Origin: Lysobacteraceae bacterium P
GTDB taxonomy: Bacteria; Pseudomonadota; Gammaproteobacteria; Xanthomonadales; Xanthomonadaceae
Direction: 5' to 3'
Length of the DNA: 64,000 bases
Assembly (NCBI GenBank): GCA_005503055.1
Contig: SCOX01000001.1
Coordinates: forward strand, 620,001 to 684,000
A program made the position numbers and the translations under genes. Under the pieces are notes generated by a model. It was not told the DNA's origin. It saw nothing but the letters and a program-made list of their open reading frames with translations, and did no database searches. Shown here piece by piece: positions 17,692 through 26,371 of this stretch (position 1 is its first letter; the number at the start of each line of letters is the position of its first letter).

Positions 17692-19606
17692 CCTGCTTGC
17701 CGACTTCATTCCGGTACTCGGGCGCGCACTGCTGCACTTCGTCTGGCAGGGGGCGCTGGTCGGGTTCCTCGCGGCTTTCGCGCTGCACCTGCTGCGCGAT
17801 GCGCGACCGCAGGCGCGCTATGCGGTCGCCTGCGCTGCGCTGCTGGCGTGCACGGTGTTGCCGGTGACGTATGTGATCGTGCAGTGGCGCTCGCCGCTTG
17901 TGGGCGACGCATTGCCGCAGGGTGTCGCCTTCCTCCACGCGACCACGCTCGCCGTCGGCAATGCCACGGCGCTGCCGGACTGGATGACGCGCCTGGAAGA
18001 CGCGTTGCCCACCATCGTGCTGCTTTGGGCCGCCGGTGCCTGCACGCTTTCGCTGCGGATGGGCGCGGGCCTGCTGTGGATCCAGCGTCTGCGCAGTACG
18101 CCGCAAGCGCCGATGCAGCGCGAATGGCAGGTGCGCCTGGATGCGATCGCGCGGCGATTCGGCCTGCGACGTCCGGTCGCGCTGCGGCTGGTCGGGACGC
18201 TCGCATCGCCCGTGTCCGCCGGCTGGTGGCGGCCGGTCGTGTTGTTGCCCGCGGGCCTGCTGGCGCGCTTGCCGACGGATCTGATCGAAGCGTTGATCGC
18301 GCACGAACTGGCGCACATCAAACGCCACGACTACCTCGTCAACCTGCTGCAGAACCTCGCCGAAGCCCTGCTCTTCTACCATCCCGTGACGTGGTGGCTG
18401 TCGCGCCGCATACGCACCGAGCGCGAACACATCGCCGACCAGCTCGCCGCCGGCGTTACCGGCCAGCCGCGCCGGCTCGCGCTGGCCCTTTCCGAACTGG
18501 CGGAGTGGTCGTGCGGCCACACCGCTTCCCCTTCCCTGCCCCACCTTGCGCAAGCCGCCCATGGAGGCCATCTGATGTCCCGAATCGAACAACTCGTCCG
18601 CCCCCGCCAGCGCTCAGTGCGCGGCGGAATCGCCCTGCCGCTGGTCGGCGTCGCGGTCGCCTGCCTGGCGTTCTACGCCCATGCCCAGATCGGCCAGGAC
18701 GCGAAGTCCGCGGTCGCGCCGGCCGCCAACGCGCAGGCCAAGGCCGATGCCGCGACCAGCGCCGCGCAGTCGAAACCCGCCGCGCAGGCCTCGCCCGCTG
18801 CGAGCGCGAAGCCCGCCACCAACGCGACGCCCGCCGTGCGCGGCACGGTGCGCGCGGGTCGGGGCGACCTGGACGCGTACGCGATGATCAGCAAGGACCG
18901 CGACGGCATCCGTTTGAACGGCTCCACCGACGACCTGCCCGACATCGAACGCGCGCGCCGCAGCCTGACCAACACCGATTTCGTCTGGCTGCGCCGCGAT
19001 GGCAAGACCTACGTGGTCTCCGATGCAGACACCATGGCCAAGATGCACGAGGCCTGGCGCGACACCGATCGCATCGGCGCGCAGATGGAGAAGCTGGGCG
19101 ACCAGATGGAGGTCCACGGCGACCGCATGGAAGCGCTTGGCGCGCAGATGGAGAAGCTCTCACCGAAGGCCGAGGACAGCGCCGCGCTCGAAGCCGCGTC
19201 GCATCGCATGGAACAACTGGCCGAACAACAGAGCGCGCTGGCCGAACGCCAGGCCAAGATCGCCACGCAGTTGTGGCGCGTGGACGACGCCGAACGCGAC
19301 CGTCTCGAGGCGAGCATGGACGAGCTGTCCCGGCAGCAGGATGAACTCGGCCGCAAGATGGACGAACAAAGCCGCGTGATCGATCGCGAGGCCGCGCAGA
19401 TGGATCGCAACTCCGAACCGATGGAAGCGCTGGGTCGGCAGATGGACGAAGCGGGCAAGCCGATGGACGCGCTTGGCCGGCAGATGGATGCGCTGGGCAA
19501 GGAGCACGACAAGTACGTCAACGAAGCCGAGCGCAAGACGCGGGCGCTGCTCGACAGTGCGATGGCGCGTGGGCTGGCGCAGCCGTTGCCGCTGTCGGCG
19601 CAGTGA
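17684..19606 (+). CDS. M56 family membrane metallopeptidase (BlaR1/MecR1-like) with coiled-coil C-terminus
   Basis: A 640-residue protein. Residues 1-300 form the BlaR1-type membrane module with helices near 15-37, 47-65 and 108-132 and the zinc site HELAH at 207-211. A further membrane helix lies at about 312-332. Instead of a penicillin-binding sensor, the rest is an Ala/Lys-rich linker, then a domain around 375-450, then a long Met/Gln/Glu-rich coiled coil with heptads such as AQMEKLG, DQMEVHG and DRMEALG (about residues 465-635). It is translationally coupled to blaI. The signal it senses is unknown; the coiled coil suggests an envelope-stress or partner-binding sensor rather than beta-lactam binding. 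Confidence 0.88.
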   Translation: MTDLLADFIPVLGRALLHFVWQGALVGFLAAFALHLLRDARPQARYAVACAALLACTVLPVTYVIVQWRSPLVGDALPQGVAFLHATTLAVGNATALPDWMTRLEDALPTIVLLWAAGACTLSLRMGAGLLWIQRLRSTPQAPMQREWQVRLDAIARRFGLRRPVALRLVGTLASPVSAGWWRPVVLLPAGLLARLPTDLIEALIAHELAHIKRHDYLVNLLQNLAEALLFYHPVTWWLSRRIRTEREHIADQLAAGVTGQPRRLALALSELAEWSCGHTASPSLPHLAQAAHGGHLMSRIEQLVRPRQRSVRGGIALPLVGVAVACLAFYAHAQIGQDAKSAVAPAANAQAKADAATSAAQSKPAAQASPAASAKPATNATPAVRGTVRAGRGDLDAYAMISKDRDGIRLNGSTDDLPDIERARRSLTNTDFVWLRRDGKTYVVSDADTMAKMHEAWRDTDRIGAQMEKLGDQMEVHGDRMEALGAQMEKLSPKAEDSAALEAASHRMEQLAEQQSALAERQAKIATQLWRVDDAERDRLEASMDELSRQQDELGRKMDEQSRVIDREAAQMDRNSEPMEALGRQMDEAGKPMDALGRQMDALGKEHDKYVNEAERKTRALLDSAMARGLAQPLPLSAQ

Positions 19607-19623
19607 GGCGGCGAACATCACGT

Positions 19624-19655
19624 GTGTAGCCCGGGTAAGCGAAGCGCACCCGGGG
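19624..19655. repeat. TAGCCCGGGT hairpin element, copy 1
   Basis: A short imperfect inverted repeat (TAGCCCGGGT...ACCCGGG with a GCGAAGCGC-like loop) just after the M56 gene. A second copy with the same arms is at 43194-43224 downstream of infA. Such elements recur between genes in Xanthomonadaceae. Confidence 0.6.
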
Positions 19656-19734
19656 TTCGTGCGACGAAGGGATGGATGCGATGAGGGCTCCCGGGTGCGG
19701 CCTTTGGTTCTGCCCTTGAGAGGTTCCAGGGCGC

Positions 19735-19900
19735 GGGCCTGGGTCGCGGGCTTCGCCAGGCCACGCGGCAGTGCCGCTTTGTTATCGCTTCGCCGTTTGC
19801 TTCGATGCCGTCCATGGCGTTGCGTGCTTGGGTTCGGGTCGCCCGGCCCGGACATCCATGGCCGGGCTTTCGCCAGGCCACGCGGCAGTGCCGCGTGAGC
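19735..19900. repeat. Two-unit GC-rich hairpin repeat (about 117-bp period), copy of the 62.5-kb family
   Basis: The 406 bases between the M56 and GMC genes contain no supported gene. Two units with about 117-base spacing carry the hairpin CACGCGGCA-G-TGCCGCGTG (perfect at 19879-19897, degraded at 19762-19780) and, between them, a second hairpin CGCCCGGCC...GGCCGGGC. The same two-hairpin unit is repeated three times upstream of rpfG. Spurious short ORFs run through it on both strands. Confidence 0.8.
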
Positions 19901-20012
19901 GGCCTGCCTCAACCTTCCCACCTGTCCCCTTCCCGCCCCTTGTTGCGTTCGTTTTGAACGGTGGCCGGGTGTGCGCTATGCACTCCGGGCGAAACGTTCA
20001 AGGGGCAACCAG

Positions 20013-21683
20013 TTGATCTTCGATTACAGGAAGGCGTCCTCGCCGGCAGACATCGAGGCCGACATCTGCATCATCGGTGCCGGCGCCGCCGGCCTGGCGA
20101 TCGCATGGGCATTTCTCGGCACGCAGGCGAAAGTGTGCGTGGTCGAGAGCGGGGGCCTGGCCGCGGACGAACGCAACCAGGCAATGCTGGAAGGTCATTC
20201 GGTCGGCGAACCGGACTTCGACCCGGGCGCCTCGCGGCTGCGCGCGTTCGGCGGCACCTGCAACTACTGGGGGCGCGGCTGCATTCCGCTGGCCAATCTG
20301 GCGCCACGCGATTGGGTTCCGCACAGCGGCTGGCCGATCGGCTTCGACGAACTGGAACCGCATTACCGCAAGGCGCGCACCTTCTGCGGGCTGGAACAGC
20401 ACGACTTCGGCGAGGACACGTTCCTGACGCCGTCTTCGCGCCAACCGCTGGCGTTCGAGAGCGATGCGCTGGTGCACAAGACCTTCGCGTCCAGCCCGAT
20501 GATCTTCGGCCACGCCTATCGCGAAGCGTTCGAGGTCGCCGACAACATCACCGTCCTGTTGCACGCCAATCTCGTCGAGCTCGATGCGATCGACTCGGCG
20601 CAGTCGGTGCGGCAGGCGCGCATCGGCACGCTCGACGGCCGCCGCGGCACGGTGCGCGCCGGACACTACGTGCTCGCCTGCGGCGGTATCGAGAACGCAC
20701 GCCTGCTGCTGTCGTCCAACTCGGTGGCCCCGCAGGGACTGGGCAACGAGCACGACCTGGTCGGTCGCTATTTCATGGACCATCCCAGCGGCAAGCTCGG
20801 CACCTTGTTCAGTCCGCGGCCGCACGTCGTCACGCGCCCTTACGACCGCAACGTGCCCCGCGGACAGCCGCAAGCGCATCCGGAGATCTGCCTGTCCGAT
20901 GAAGCGCAGCGCCGGCACCGAATCCTCAGCGGACGCGTGCGGCCGTTCGCGTTCGAGGAGCCGGTTCCGGAAGGCCTGCAGGCGCTGCGCGACCTGCGCG
21001 CGGCGATGCGCGCGCGCCAGCGTCACGAAGACTGGGCGATCAAGGCGCGCGTATGCGGACGTCGCAACGGCGAACCCGATTACATCGCCAACGCCATGCC
21101 GCCGGCCGAAGACCTTCGCGCGCTCACGCTGCGCGCCGGCCTGGGCGCGGCCGACATCGCCAAGGCGATGGGCCGCAAGCTCACGCGCAAGCCGACCGTG
21201 CGCACCGAACGGGTGGACCTGATCGGCTATTTCGAACAGGTGCCCAACCACGACAGCCGCATCACGCTCGGGGACGAACGCGATGCGATGGGCCTTCGCA
21301 AGGTCAACGTCGACTGGCGCCTGACGGACCTGGACCGCCATACCTACCGCACCGCGGCGACGCTGTTCGGCGAGGAGCTTTCGCGCGCGTGCAGCGGCCG
21401 CTTCCAGTCCGAACCGTGGCTGGAGGAAAGCGGTGGCGTGCCGCAGGTGTTCGGCACCTCGCACCACATGGGAACCACGCGCATGGCCGACGATCCCAAG
21501 CAGGGCGTGGTCGATCGCCACTGCCAGGTGCACGGCGTGGACAACCTGCACGTGGCCGGCAGCTCGGTGTTCCCGACCGGAAGCTGGGCGTTCCCGACCT
21601 TCACCATCATCGCCCTGAGCCTGCGCCTGGCCGAACAGTTGCGCGTGCGTCTGGAACAGGCGACACCGCTGCTGGGGATCTAG
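20013..21683 (+). CDS. GMC family oxidoreductase (FAD-dependent)
   Basis: A protein of about 556 residues with a glucose-methanol-choline oxidoreductase fold. The FAD-binding motif is ICIIGAGAAGLAIAW near the N-terminus, followed by a VVESGG strand end; the C-terminal catalytic region has HHMGTTRMADDP and GSSVFPTGSWAFPTFTI. A TTG at 20013 preceded by AAGGGG at seven bases gives an N-terminus (LIFDYRK...) typical of the family; a GTG at 19971 is the alternative. The VOC gene follows after four bases, so the two are one transcript. The alcohol or sugar oxidised is unknown. Confidence 0.9.
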   Translation: MIFDYRKASSPADIEADICIIGAGAAGLAIAWAFLGTQAKVCVVESGGLAADERNQAMLEGHSVGEPDFDPGASRLRAFGGTCNYWGRGCIPLANLAPRDWVPHSGWPIGFDELEPHYRKARTFCGLEQHDFGEDTFLTPSSRQPLAFESDALVHKTFASSPMIFGHAYREAFEVADNITVLLHANLVELDAIDSAQSVRQARIGTLDGRRGTVRAGHYVLACGGIENARLLLSSNSVAPQGLGNEHDLVGRYFMDHPSGKLGTLFSPRPHVVTRPYDRNVPRGQPQAHPEICLSDEAQRRHRILSGRVRPFAFEEPVPEGLQALRDLRAAMRARQRHEDWAIKARVCGRRNGEPDYIANAMPPAEDLRALTLRAGLGAADIAKAMGRKLTRKPTVRTERVDLIGYFEQVPNHDSRITLGDERDAMGLRKVNVDWRLTDLDRHTYRTAATLFGEELSRACSGRFQSEPWLEESGGVPQVFGTSHHMGTTRMADDPKQGVVDRHCQVHGVDNLHVAGSSVFPTGSWAFPTFTIIALSLRLAEQLRVRLEQATPLLGI

Positions 21684-21687
21684 GCCG

Positions 21688-22077
21688 ATGACGCCGCGAC
21701 TGTCGCGGATCGGGCAGATCGCGCTCACGGTCGCCGACGTCCCGCGTGCGCTGGCCTTCTACCGCGACGCGTTGGGACTGGAGCATCTGTTCGACGCAGG
21801 CCCGGAGCTTTCGTTCCTCGACGCCGGCGGCGTGCGGATCATGCTGACCACGCCGCAGGGCGCGGGCGAAACATCCGCGCTCGGGCACAACAGCCTGCTG
21901 TATTTCGTGGTCGATGACATCGAGGCGGTGCAGGCCGCGCTCGTCGAACGCGGTGCGCACGAGGAACGCGCGCCGCAACTCACCGCACGATTGCCCGACC
22001 ACGAGCTGTGGATCGGCTTCCTGCGCGATCCCGACGGCAACCTCGTGGGCTTGATGGAAGAACGCCGTCCGGGATGA
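21688..22077 (+). CDS. VOC family protein (glyoxalase-like)
   Basis: A 129-residue single glyoxalase/bleomycin-resistance domain: the N-terminal IGQIALTVADVPRALAFYRD and C-terminal HELWIGFLRDPDGNLVGLM are classic VOC metal-site strands (His, Glu positions). It begins four bases after the GMC stop with GGCC only upstream, implying translational coupling. It may act on a reactive product of the oxidoreductase, but no direct evidence exists. Confidence 0.9.
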   Translation: MTPRLSRIGQIALTVADVPRALAFYRDALGLEHLFDAGPELSFLDAGGVRIMLTTPQGAGETSALGHNSLLYFVVDDIEAVQAALVERGAHEERAPQLTARLPDHELWIGFLRDPDGNLVGLMEERRPG

Positions 22078-22125
22078 ACCCGCGACCGCGCCAGGACACG
22101 ATGCAGCTTCGCGTCGGCCCGCGCG

Positions 22126-22392
22126 TCAGCGCAGCTGGCTGTCCTTGCTGCCGCGCCGGTTGTAACCGCCATGGGCGCCCTGCTCCTGGTCATGCGCTTC
22201 CTGGCAGGCGATGCACAGGCGCACGCCGGGCACGGCATCGCGCCGCGCCTTGGGGATCTCGACGCTGCATTCCTCGCAATGCGTCCGGCCCGGACCTTGC
22301 GGCAGCTGGCTGCGTGCCCGCTGGATGGCGTCCTTGACGGTCGCATCGATCTGGTCCTGAACCGCGCCGTCGCCCGCCCAACCGGTGGCCAT
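22126..22392 (-). CDS. DksA/TraR-type zinc finger protein (YbiI-like)
   Basis: An 88-residue protein with a short helical N-terminus and a DksA-like C4 zinc finger (CEEC...CIAC), close in size to E. coli YbiI. Short TraR/DksA relatives can bind the RNA polymerase secondary channel, but this one lacks the long coiled coil, so the mechanism is uncertain. AGGAGA precedes the ATG. It is convergent with the VOC gene and divergent from the TPR gene. Confidence 0.9.
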   Translation of the reverse strand: MATGWAGDGAVQDQIDATVKDAIQRARSQLPQGPGRTHCEECSVEIPKARRDAVPGVRLCIACQEAHDQEQGAHGGYNRRGSKDSQLR

Positions 22393-22559
22393 GGTGCGTC
22401 TCCTGCTTCAAACCGGCGGCCAGCATAACGCCGGGGGGCTGAACTGTTTCGGGCGCCGAAATGCTCATGCCTGAACATCGGCGAACACATGCTGCTATGC
22501 CGCACGGGACTACACTCGCCGCAGCCGTTCCTGCGGCGTCGCGCCGCGAAGGCGTTTGG

Positions 22560-23621
22560 ATGCGCAGCGTCGTCGCCACCGCTGTGTTCGCGCTCCTGCT
22601 GCAGGTCGGCGGGGTGTCGGCGCAGGCCGTTGCGCCGGGCGACGTGATGGCGCTGCCTGTGGAACTGCGCGAACGTCTGCATCGCGAAGTCCTCGCCGAC
22701 GCGCCTTCCCCGCAGGAGCGCCTGGATCGGCTCGCCGAATTCATGTTCGCGCCGGAAGGCCTGGGCATGGCCTATCTGGAAACGGCGAACCTCACCGTCA
22801 CCCAGGCGTACGAATCGCGCACCGCCAACTGCCTGAGCTTCACGCTGCTGTTCCTCGCGCTGGCACGGGAATCCGGGCTGGACGCGGTGCCGCAGGAAAT
22901 CGAGCAGACGCTGGGCTTCCGCCAGGCCGACGGCACGCTGTACCTGAGCAATCACGTCAACGCACTGGTGCGCGTGCACGGCCGCCGCTACACGGTCGAT
23001 GTCGCCGGCGACCGCATCATCGCGCGCGACCGCCCGACCCCGATCGGCCTTCCGCGCCTGATCGGCCACTACTACAACAACCTCGCCGTGGAGCATTTGA
23101 GCGCCGCCGACCTTGCCGCCGCGCTGTCGCTGTTGGCGATCTCGCTGGAGCTGGACCCCGAGTACGCCAGCTACTGGAGCAACCTCGGCGTCGTGCAGTT
23201 GCGCACCGGCGACGCCCGCGCCGCCGAAACGTCCTACCGGAAGGCGCTCACGCTGGACCCGCACAACGCCAACGCGCTGTTCAACCTTGCAGGGCTGGCC
23301 GCGCGCACGGGCGATCGCACGCTGGAGCTCGAGTACCGCCAGCGCCTGGCCAGACTCCAGCGCAACGACCCCTTCCACCACTTCATGCTGGCGGTGAACG
23401 CCGGCAACGCGGGCGACTTGGTGCGCGCGATCCGCCACTACCGGCGCGCGGTGGCGCTGCAGCCGGAAGAGCATCGCTTCCATTCGGCGCTGGCCAACGC
23501 CTATCTCGAGGCCGGACAGACGCAGCAGGCGATCCGCTCGCTGGCCCGTGCCCAGGCCCTCAGCGACGGCGACACCCGCGCCGCGTACCGCCAGCGCATC
23601 GACGCCCTGCGCGCCCGCTGA
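22560..23621 (+). CDS. Secreted transglutaminase-like/TPR protein
   Basis: A 353-residue exported protein with a signal peptide (MRSVVATAVFALLLQVGGVSA). Residues about 60-160 resemble a transglutaminase-like core: NCLSFTLLFLALARESG (Cys), NHVNALVRV (His) and YTVDVAGD (Asp). Residues about 195-350 are at least three to four tetratricopeptide repeats (SYWSNLGVVQLRTGDARAAE; ANALFNLAGLAARTGD; HRFHSALANAYLEAGQ). The start was set at 22560, where GAAGG precedes the ATG and the signal peptide begins. A periplasmic assembly or peptidase-like role is possible; the specific function is unknown. Confidence 0.82.
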   Translation: MRSVVATAVFALLLQVGGVSAQAVAPGDVMALPVELRERLHREVLADAPSPQERLDRLAEFMFAPEGLGMAYLETANLTVTQAYESRTANCLSFTLLFLALARESGLDAVPQEIEQTLGFRQADGTLYLSNHVNALVRVHGRRYTVDVAGDRIIARDRPTPIGLPRLIGHYYNNLAVEHLSAADLAAALSLLAISLELDPEYASYWSNLGVVQLRTGDARAAETSYRKALTLDPHNANALFNLAGLAARTGDRTLELEYRQRLARLQRNDPFHHFMLAVNAGNAGDLVRAIRHYRRAVALQPEEHRFHSALANAYLEAGQTQQAIRSLARAQALSDGDTRAAYRQRIDALRAR

Positions 23622-23702
23622 GCCGCGCTCGTTCTCGCGCGTCCTCTTTGAGGCGTCCCCTGCGTTTGCTTATCTCAAGACGATCGGAAGGGGACGACGC
23701 CC

Positions 23703-24533
23703 GTGCGACATGAAACGTTGATGGCCAAGCGCAATCTGGTTCGCATCGCCATCGAGAGCGCCGAACTTCCCGGAATCCGCCTGATCGCCCGCCCGCTGTA
23801 CCGCAGGCTCTTCAATCGGCCCTACCACGGCGGCAATGCCTACTACGGCGCCTACGATTCGCGCGCGCAGGCGCTGGCCGCCGCGCCGTCGTTGCCGACC
23901 TCCTACGACCAGCCGTCGACGACGGCGATGTACATGGACCGGCATCGCAGCATCCGCGTGAGCGACTATCCGGTGGTGCACTGGCTTTCCCGCCTGCTCG
24001 GCGAAGGCCGGCATCGCATCTTCGACCTGGGCGGCCACATCGGCGTGACCTACTACGGCTTCCGCCGCTATCTCAGTTACCCACGCACGATGGAATGGCG
24101 CGTGCACGATGTCCCGTCGGTGATGGACGCTGGCCGCGATTGGGCGCGCGAGAACGACCCCGATGGCCTGCTGCGCTTCGCCGATGCCCCAGAGGCTGCC
24201 GACGCGCACGACGTGCTGATCACCTGCGGCGCGCTGCAGTACCTGGACTACACGCTGCCGGAACTGCTCGGCCGCCTCGCCTCTCCGCCGACGCACGTAC
24301 TGGTCAACCTGACGCCGGTGCACCCCAAGCGCGGTTACGTGACGCTGCAGAACATCGGCAAGGCCGTTCTGCCGTACCGGGTGATGGCCAAGCCGCAGTT
24401 CGTCGCGGAAATGCAGGCGCTGGGCTACAAGCTCGAAGACCAGTGGCAGTCGAAGGAACGTCACCTGCGCGTTCCGTTCGAGCCGGATTGCACACTCGAT
24501 CATTACGCGGGCTTCTACTTCAGGCGTGCCTGA
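23703..24533 (+). CDS. TIGR04325 family methyltransferase
   Basis: A 276-residue putative SAM-dependent methyltransferase. It has a Rossmann-type motif (RIFDLGGHIGVTYYGF, about 102-117), then WRVHDVPSVMDAGRDWA and LITCGALQYLD, and the family C-terminal HYAGFYFRR. TIGR04325 proteins are usually found in surface-polysaccharide or natural-product loci; no such locus is evident here. The GTG at 23703 has AAGGGG nine bases upstream; ATG 23721 is the alternative. It follows the TPR gene by 81 bases. Confidence 0.82.
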   Translation: MRHETLMAKRNLVRIAIESAELPGIRLIARPLYRRLFNRPYHGGNAYYGAYDSRAQALAAAPSLPTSYDQPSTTAMYMDRHRSIRVSDYPVVHWLSRLLGEGRHRIFDLGGHIGVTYYGFRRYLSYPRTMEWRVHDVPSVMDAGRDWARENDPDGLLRFADAPEAADAHDVLITCGALQYLDYTLPELLGRLASPPTHVLVNLTPVHPKRGYVTLQNIGKAVLPYRVMAKPQFVAEMQALGYKLEDQWQSKERHLRVPFEPDCTLDHYAGFYFRRA

Positions 24534-24646
24534 CCCGCGGATTCGCGCGTAGCGTGCAGCTTCCGGCGGGATCAACCCCGCACGCCGGTACGTGCGTGCT
24601 AGCGCCGGCTGGGGTATCAAGGCGCCACCTCCTCCGGGACCTGCCC

Positions 24647-26314
24647 ATGCGCCACGCGTCCGTCAATGCCGGCCTGCGCTGTGCGGGGCTGCTGGCGATG
24701 CTGATGCTGGTCGCCTGCGCCTCCGCGCCGCACACGCGCGCGGTGGAGGCCTGCGACGCCATGGCGTGCAGCGTCGACGACGACGCATCTCCGCTCGGCA
24801 CCGCCCGTGCCGAAGCCCGTCGCGCCGAGCAGTACGACGACCGGCGCGCGCGACTGGCGTGGCTGCGCTGCGCCACCTCCGCGTGGAACGCGCTGGAAGA
24901 CCCCGCGGCGACGCGCGAGGCCGTCGTGCTGGCCACGCGCTGCACCGATGCATTGCTCGGCGAGCTGCTGGCCGAGCGCCGCGACGATTGGAACGCCGGC
25001 CCGACCGACGTCGGCGGCATCGCGCTCGACATCGAGTTCCGCGATCTCTCGCCTTACCTCACCGCGCCGCTCACGCTCACGCGCGCGCGCGATGTGCACT
25101 TGCGGGAAGGACCGCACCTGCAGCATCCCGGCTTCGGTGTGCCGTTGTCGGTGATCTCCCATCGTTGCGAGGACCGGGCGATCTGCGAATTCCTGCCGCC
25201 CGAGGGTGTGTTCCGCGATGCCACCGCGTGGATCGAAGCGCCGCGCGGACCCGATGCCAGGCCGACCCTGGTGATCGCCAACGCGCTCGTCTCGCCCACG
25301 CTGACCGTGGGCGGACGGCACGTCGAGCTGGCCTACGACACGTCCGCGGCGTTCGCCCAGGGATCGGGCACCTCGAAGCTGCCGCGCCTGGCGGTGTGGG
25401 GCTTGCTCGGCGGTCATGAAGTCGGGCGCCGCGCCGGTGTGTACCTGCTGGAGGACTACGATCCGCGCAAGCGTCCGCTGGTGATGATCCACGGACTGGG
25501 CAGCAGCCCGCTGATCTGGGCGCGAATGTCCGATGCGATATGGGGAGCGCCCGACCTGCGCGCGCGTTTCCAGGTGTGGCACGTGGTGCTTCAGACCAAT
25601 GCGCCGACGCTGGTCGCGCGCCGGCGCGTGAAGGAGTACCTGGACGAGGTCTGGAGCGTGCTCGATCCGGAAGGCGACGACCCGGCGCGCCACGGCACGG
25701 TCCTGATCGGTCATAGCCTGGGCGGCGTGATCGCACGACTGCTGTGCGTGGACACGGGCGACGTGCTGTGGAATGCAGCCTTCACGGTCCCGCCGCAACA
25801 CGTGCATGCCGATCCGTTCGACGTGGCCTCGGTGGCCGATGTGTTCCGCTTCACGCCCTACCCCGGCGTCACCGAGGCGATCTTCATCGCCTCACCGCAC
25901 CGCGGCAGTCCGAGCGCGACGCGCTGGTTCGGACGGCTCGCGCGCGTGCTGGTCGGGCGCCGCACTCCGGAGCTGCAGTCGCTCAAGCGCGTCGCCGACG
26001 CCGATCCCGCCTCCGTGCGTCCGCAACTGCTCGAGTTCTACCAGCAGGCGCGACTCAACAGCATCAGCACGCTGCAGGTGATGCAGCCGGTGCGCGCCGC
26101 CGGCGAGGCGCTGATGCCCGTGGAGGGCATCGCGTACCACACCATCGCCGGCTCGCAGCGCGGGCAGATCCCGCCCGGCGACGGCGTGGTGCCGCTCGAC
26201 AGCGCGCTGCTGCCCGGCGCCGCCTCCACGCTCGTCATCGACTCCGGACACGATGTTTACATGCATCCGGAAGCCATCGCCGAGGTCCTGCGCATCCTGC
26301 GCGAAGCACCATGA
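24647..26314 (+). CDS. Alpha/beta-hydrolase lipoprotein
   Basis: A 555-residue protein with a lipoprotein signal (basic start, hydrophobic core and lipobox LVAC, Cys about residue 24). The second half is an alpha/beta hydrolase: VMIHGLGSSPLIWA is the oxyanion-hole strand, GHSLGG the nucleophile elbow, and GDGVVPLDS plus DSGHDVYMHPEA supply Asp and His. The first half has no recognised domain but contains Cys-rich and beta-strand regions. It is likely anchored in the envelope and acts on esters or lipids. A 12-base-pair hairpin follows the stop. Confidence 0.82.
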   Translation: MRHASVNAGLRCAGLLAMLMLVACASAPHTRAVEACDAMACSVDDDASPLGTARAEARRAEQYDDRRARLAWLRCATSAWNALEDPAATREAVVLATRCTDALLGELLAERRDDWNAGPTDVGGIALDIEFRDLSPYLTAPLTLTRARDVHLREGPHLQHPGFGVPLSVISHRCEDRAICEFLPPEGVFRDATAWIEAPRGPDARPTLVIANALVSPTLTVGGRHVELAYDTSAAFAQGSGTSKLPRLAVWGLLGGHEVGRRAGVYLLEDYDPRKRPLVMIHGLGSSPLIWARMSDAIWGAPDLRARFQVWHVVLQTNAPTLVARRRVKEYLDEVWSVLDPEGDDPARHGTVLIGHSLGGVIARLLCVDTGDVLWNAAFTVPPQHVHADPFDVASVADVFRFTPYPGVTEAIFIASPHRGSPSATRWFGRLARVLVGRRTPELQSLKRVADADPASVRPQLLEFYQQARLNSISTLQVMQPVRAAGEALMPVEGIAYHTIAGSQRGQIPPGDGVVPLDSALLPGAASTLVIDSGHDVYMHPEAIAEVLRILREAP

Positions 26315-26323
26315 CGCATGACA

Positions 26324-26352
26324 TCGAAGGCCGGCACCACGCCGGCCTTCGA
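26324..26352. terminator. Hairpin between convergent genes (12-bp arms)
   Basis: A perfect inverted repeat, TCGAAGGCCGGC and its complement with a five-base loop, lies ten bases after the hydrolase stop and 20 bases beyond the stop of the convergent DUF4136 gene. It lacks a T-run, so it may be a weak bidirectional terminator or a 3'-end stabiliser. Confidence 0.6.
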
Positions 26353-26371
26353 GGCGTTCATCGCGATTGCT

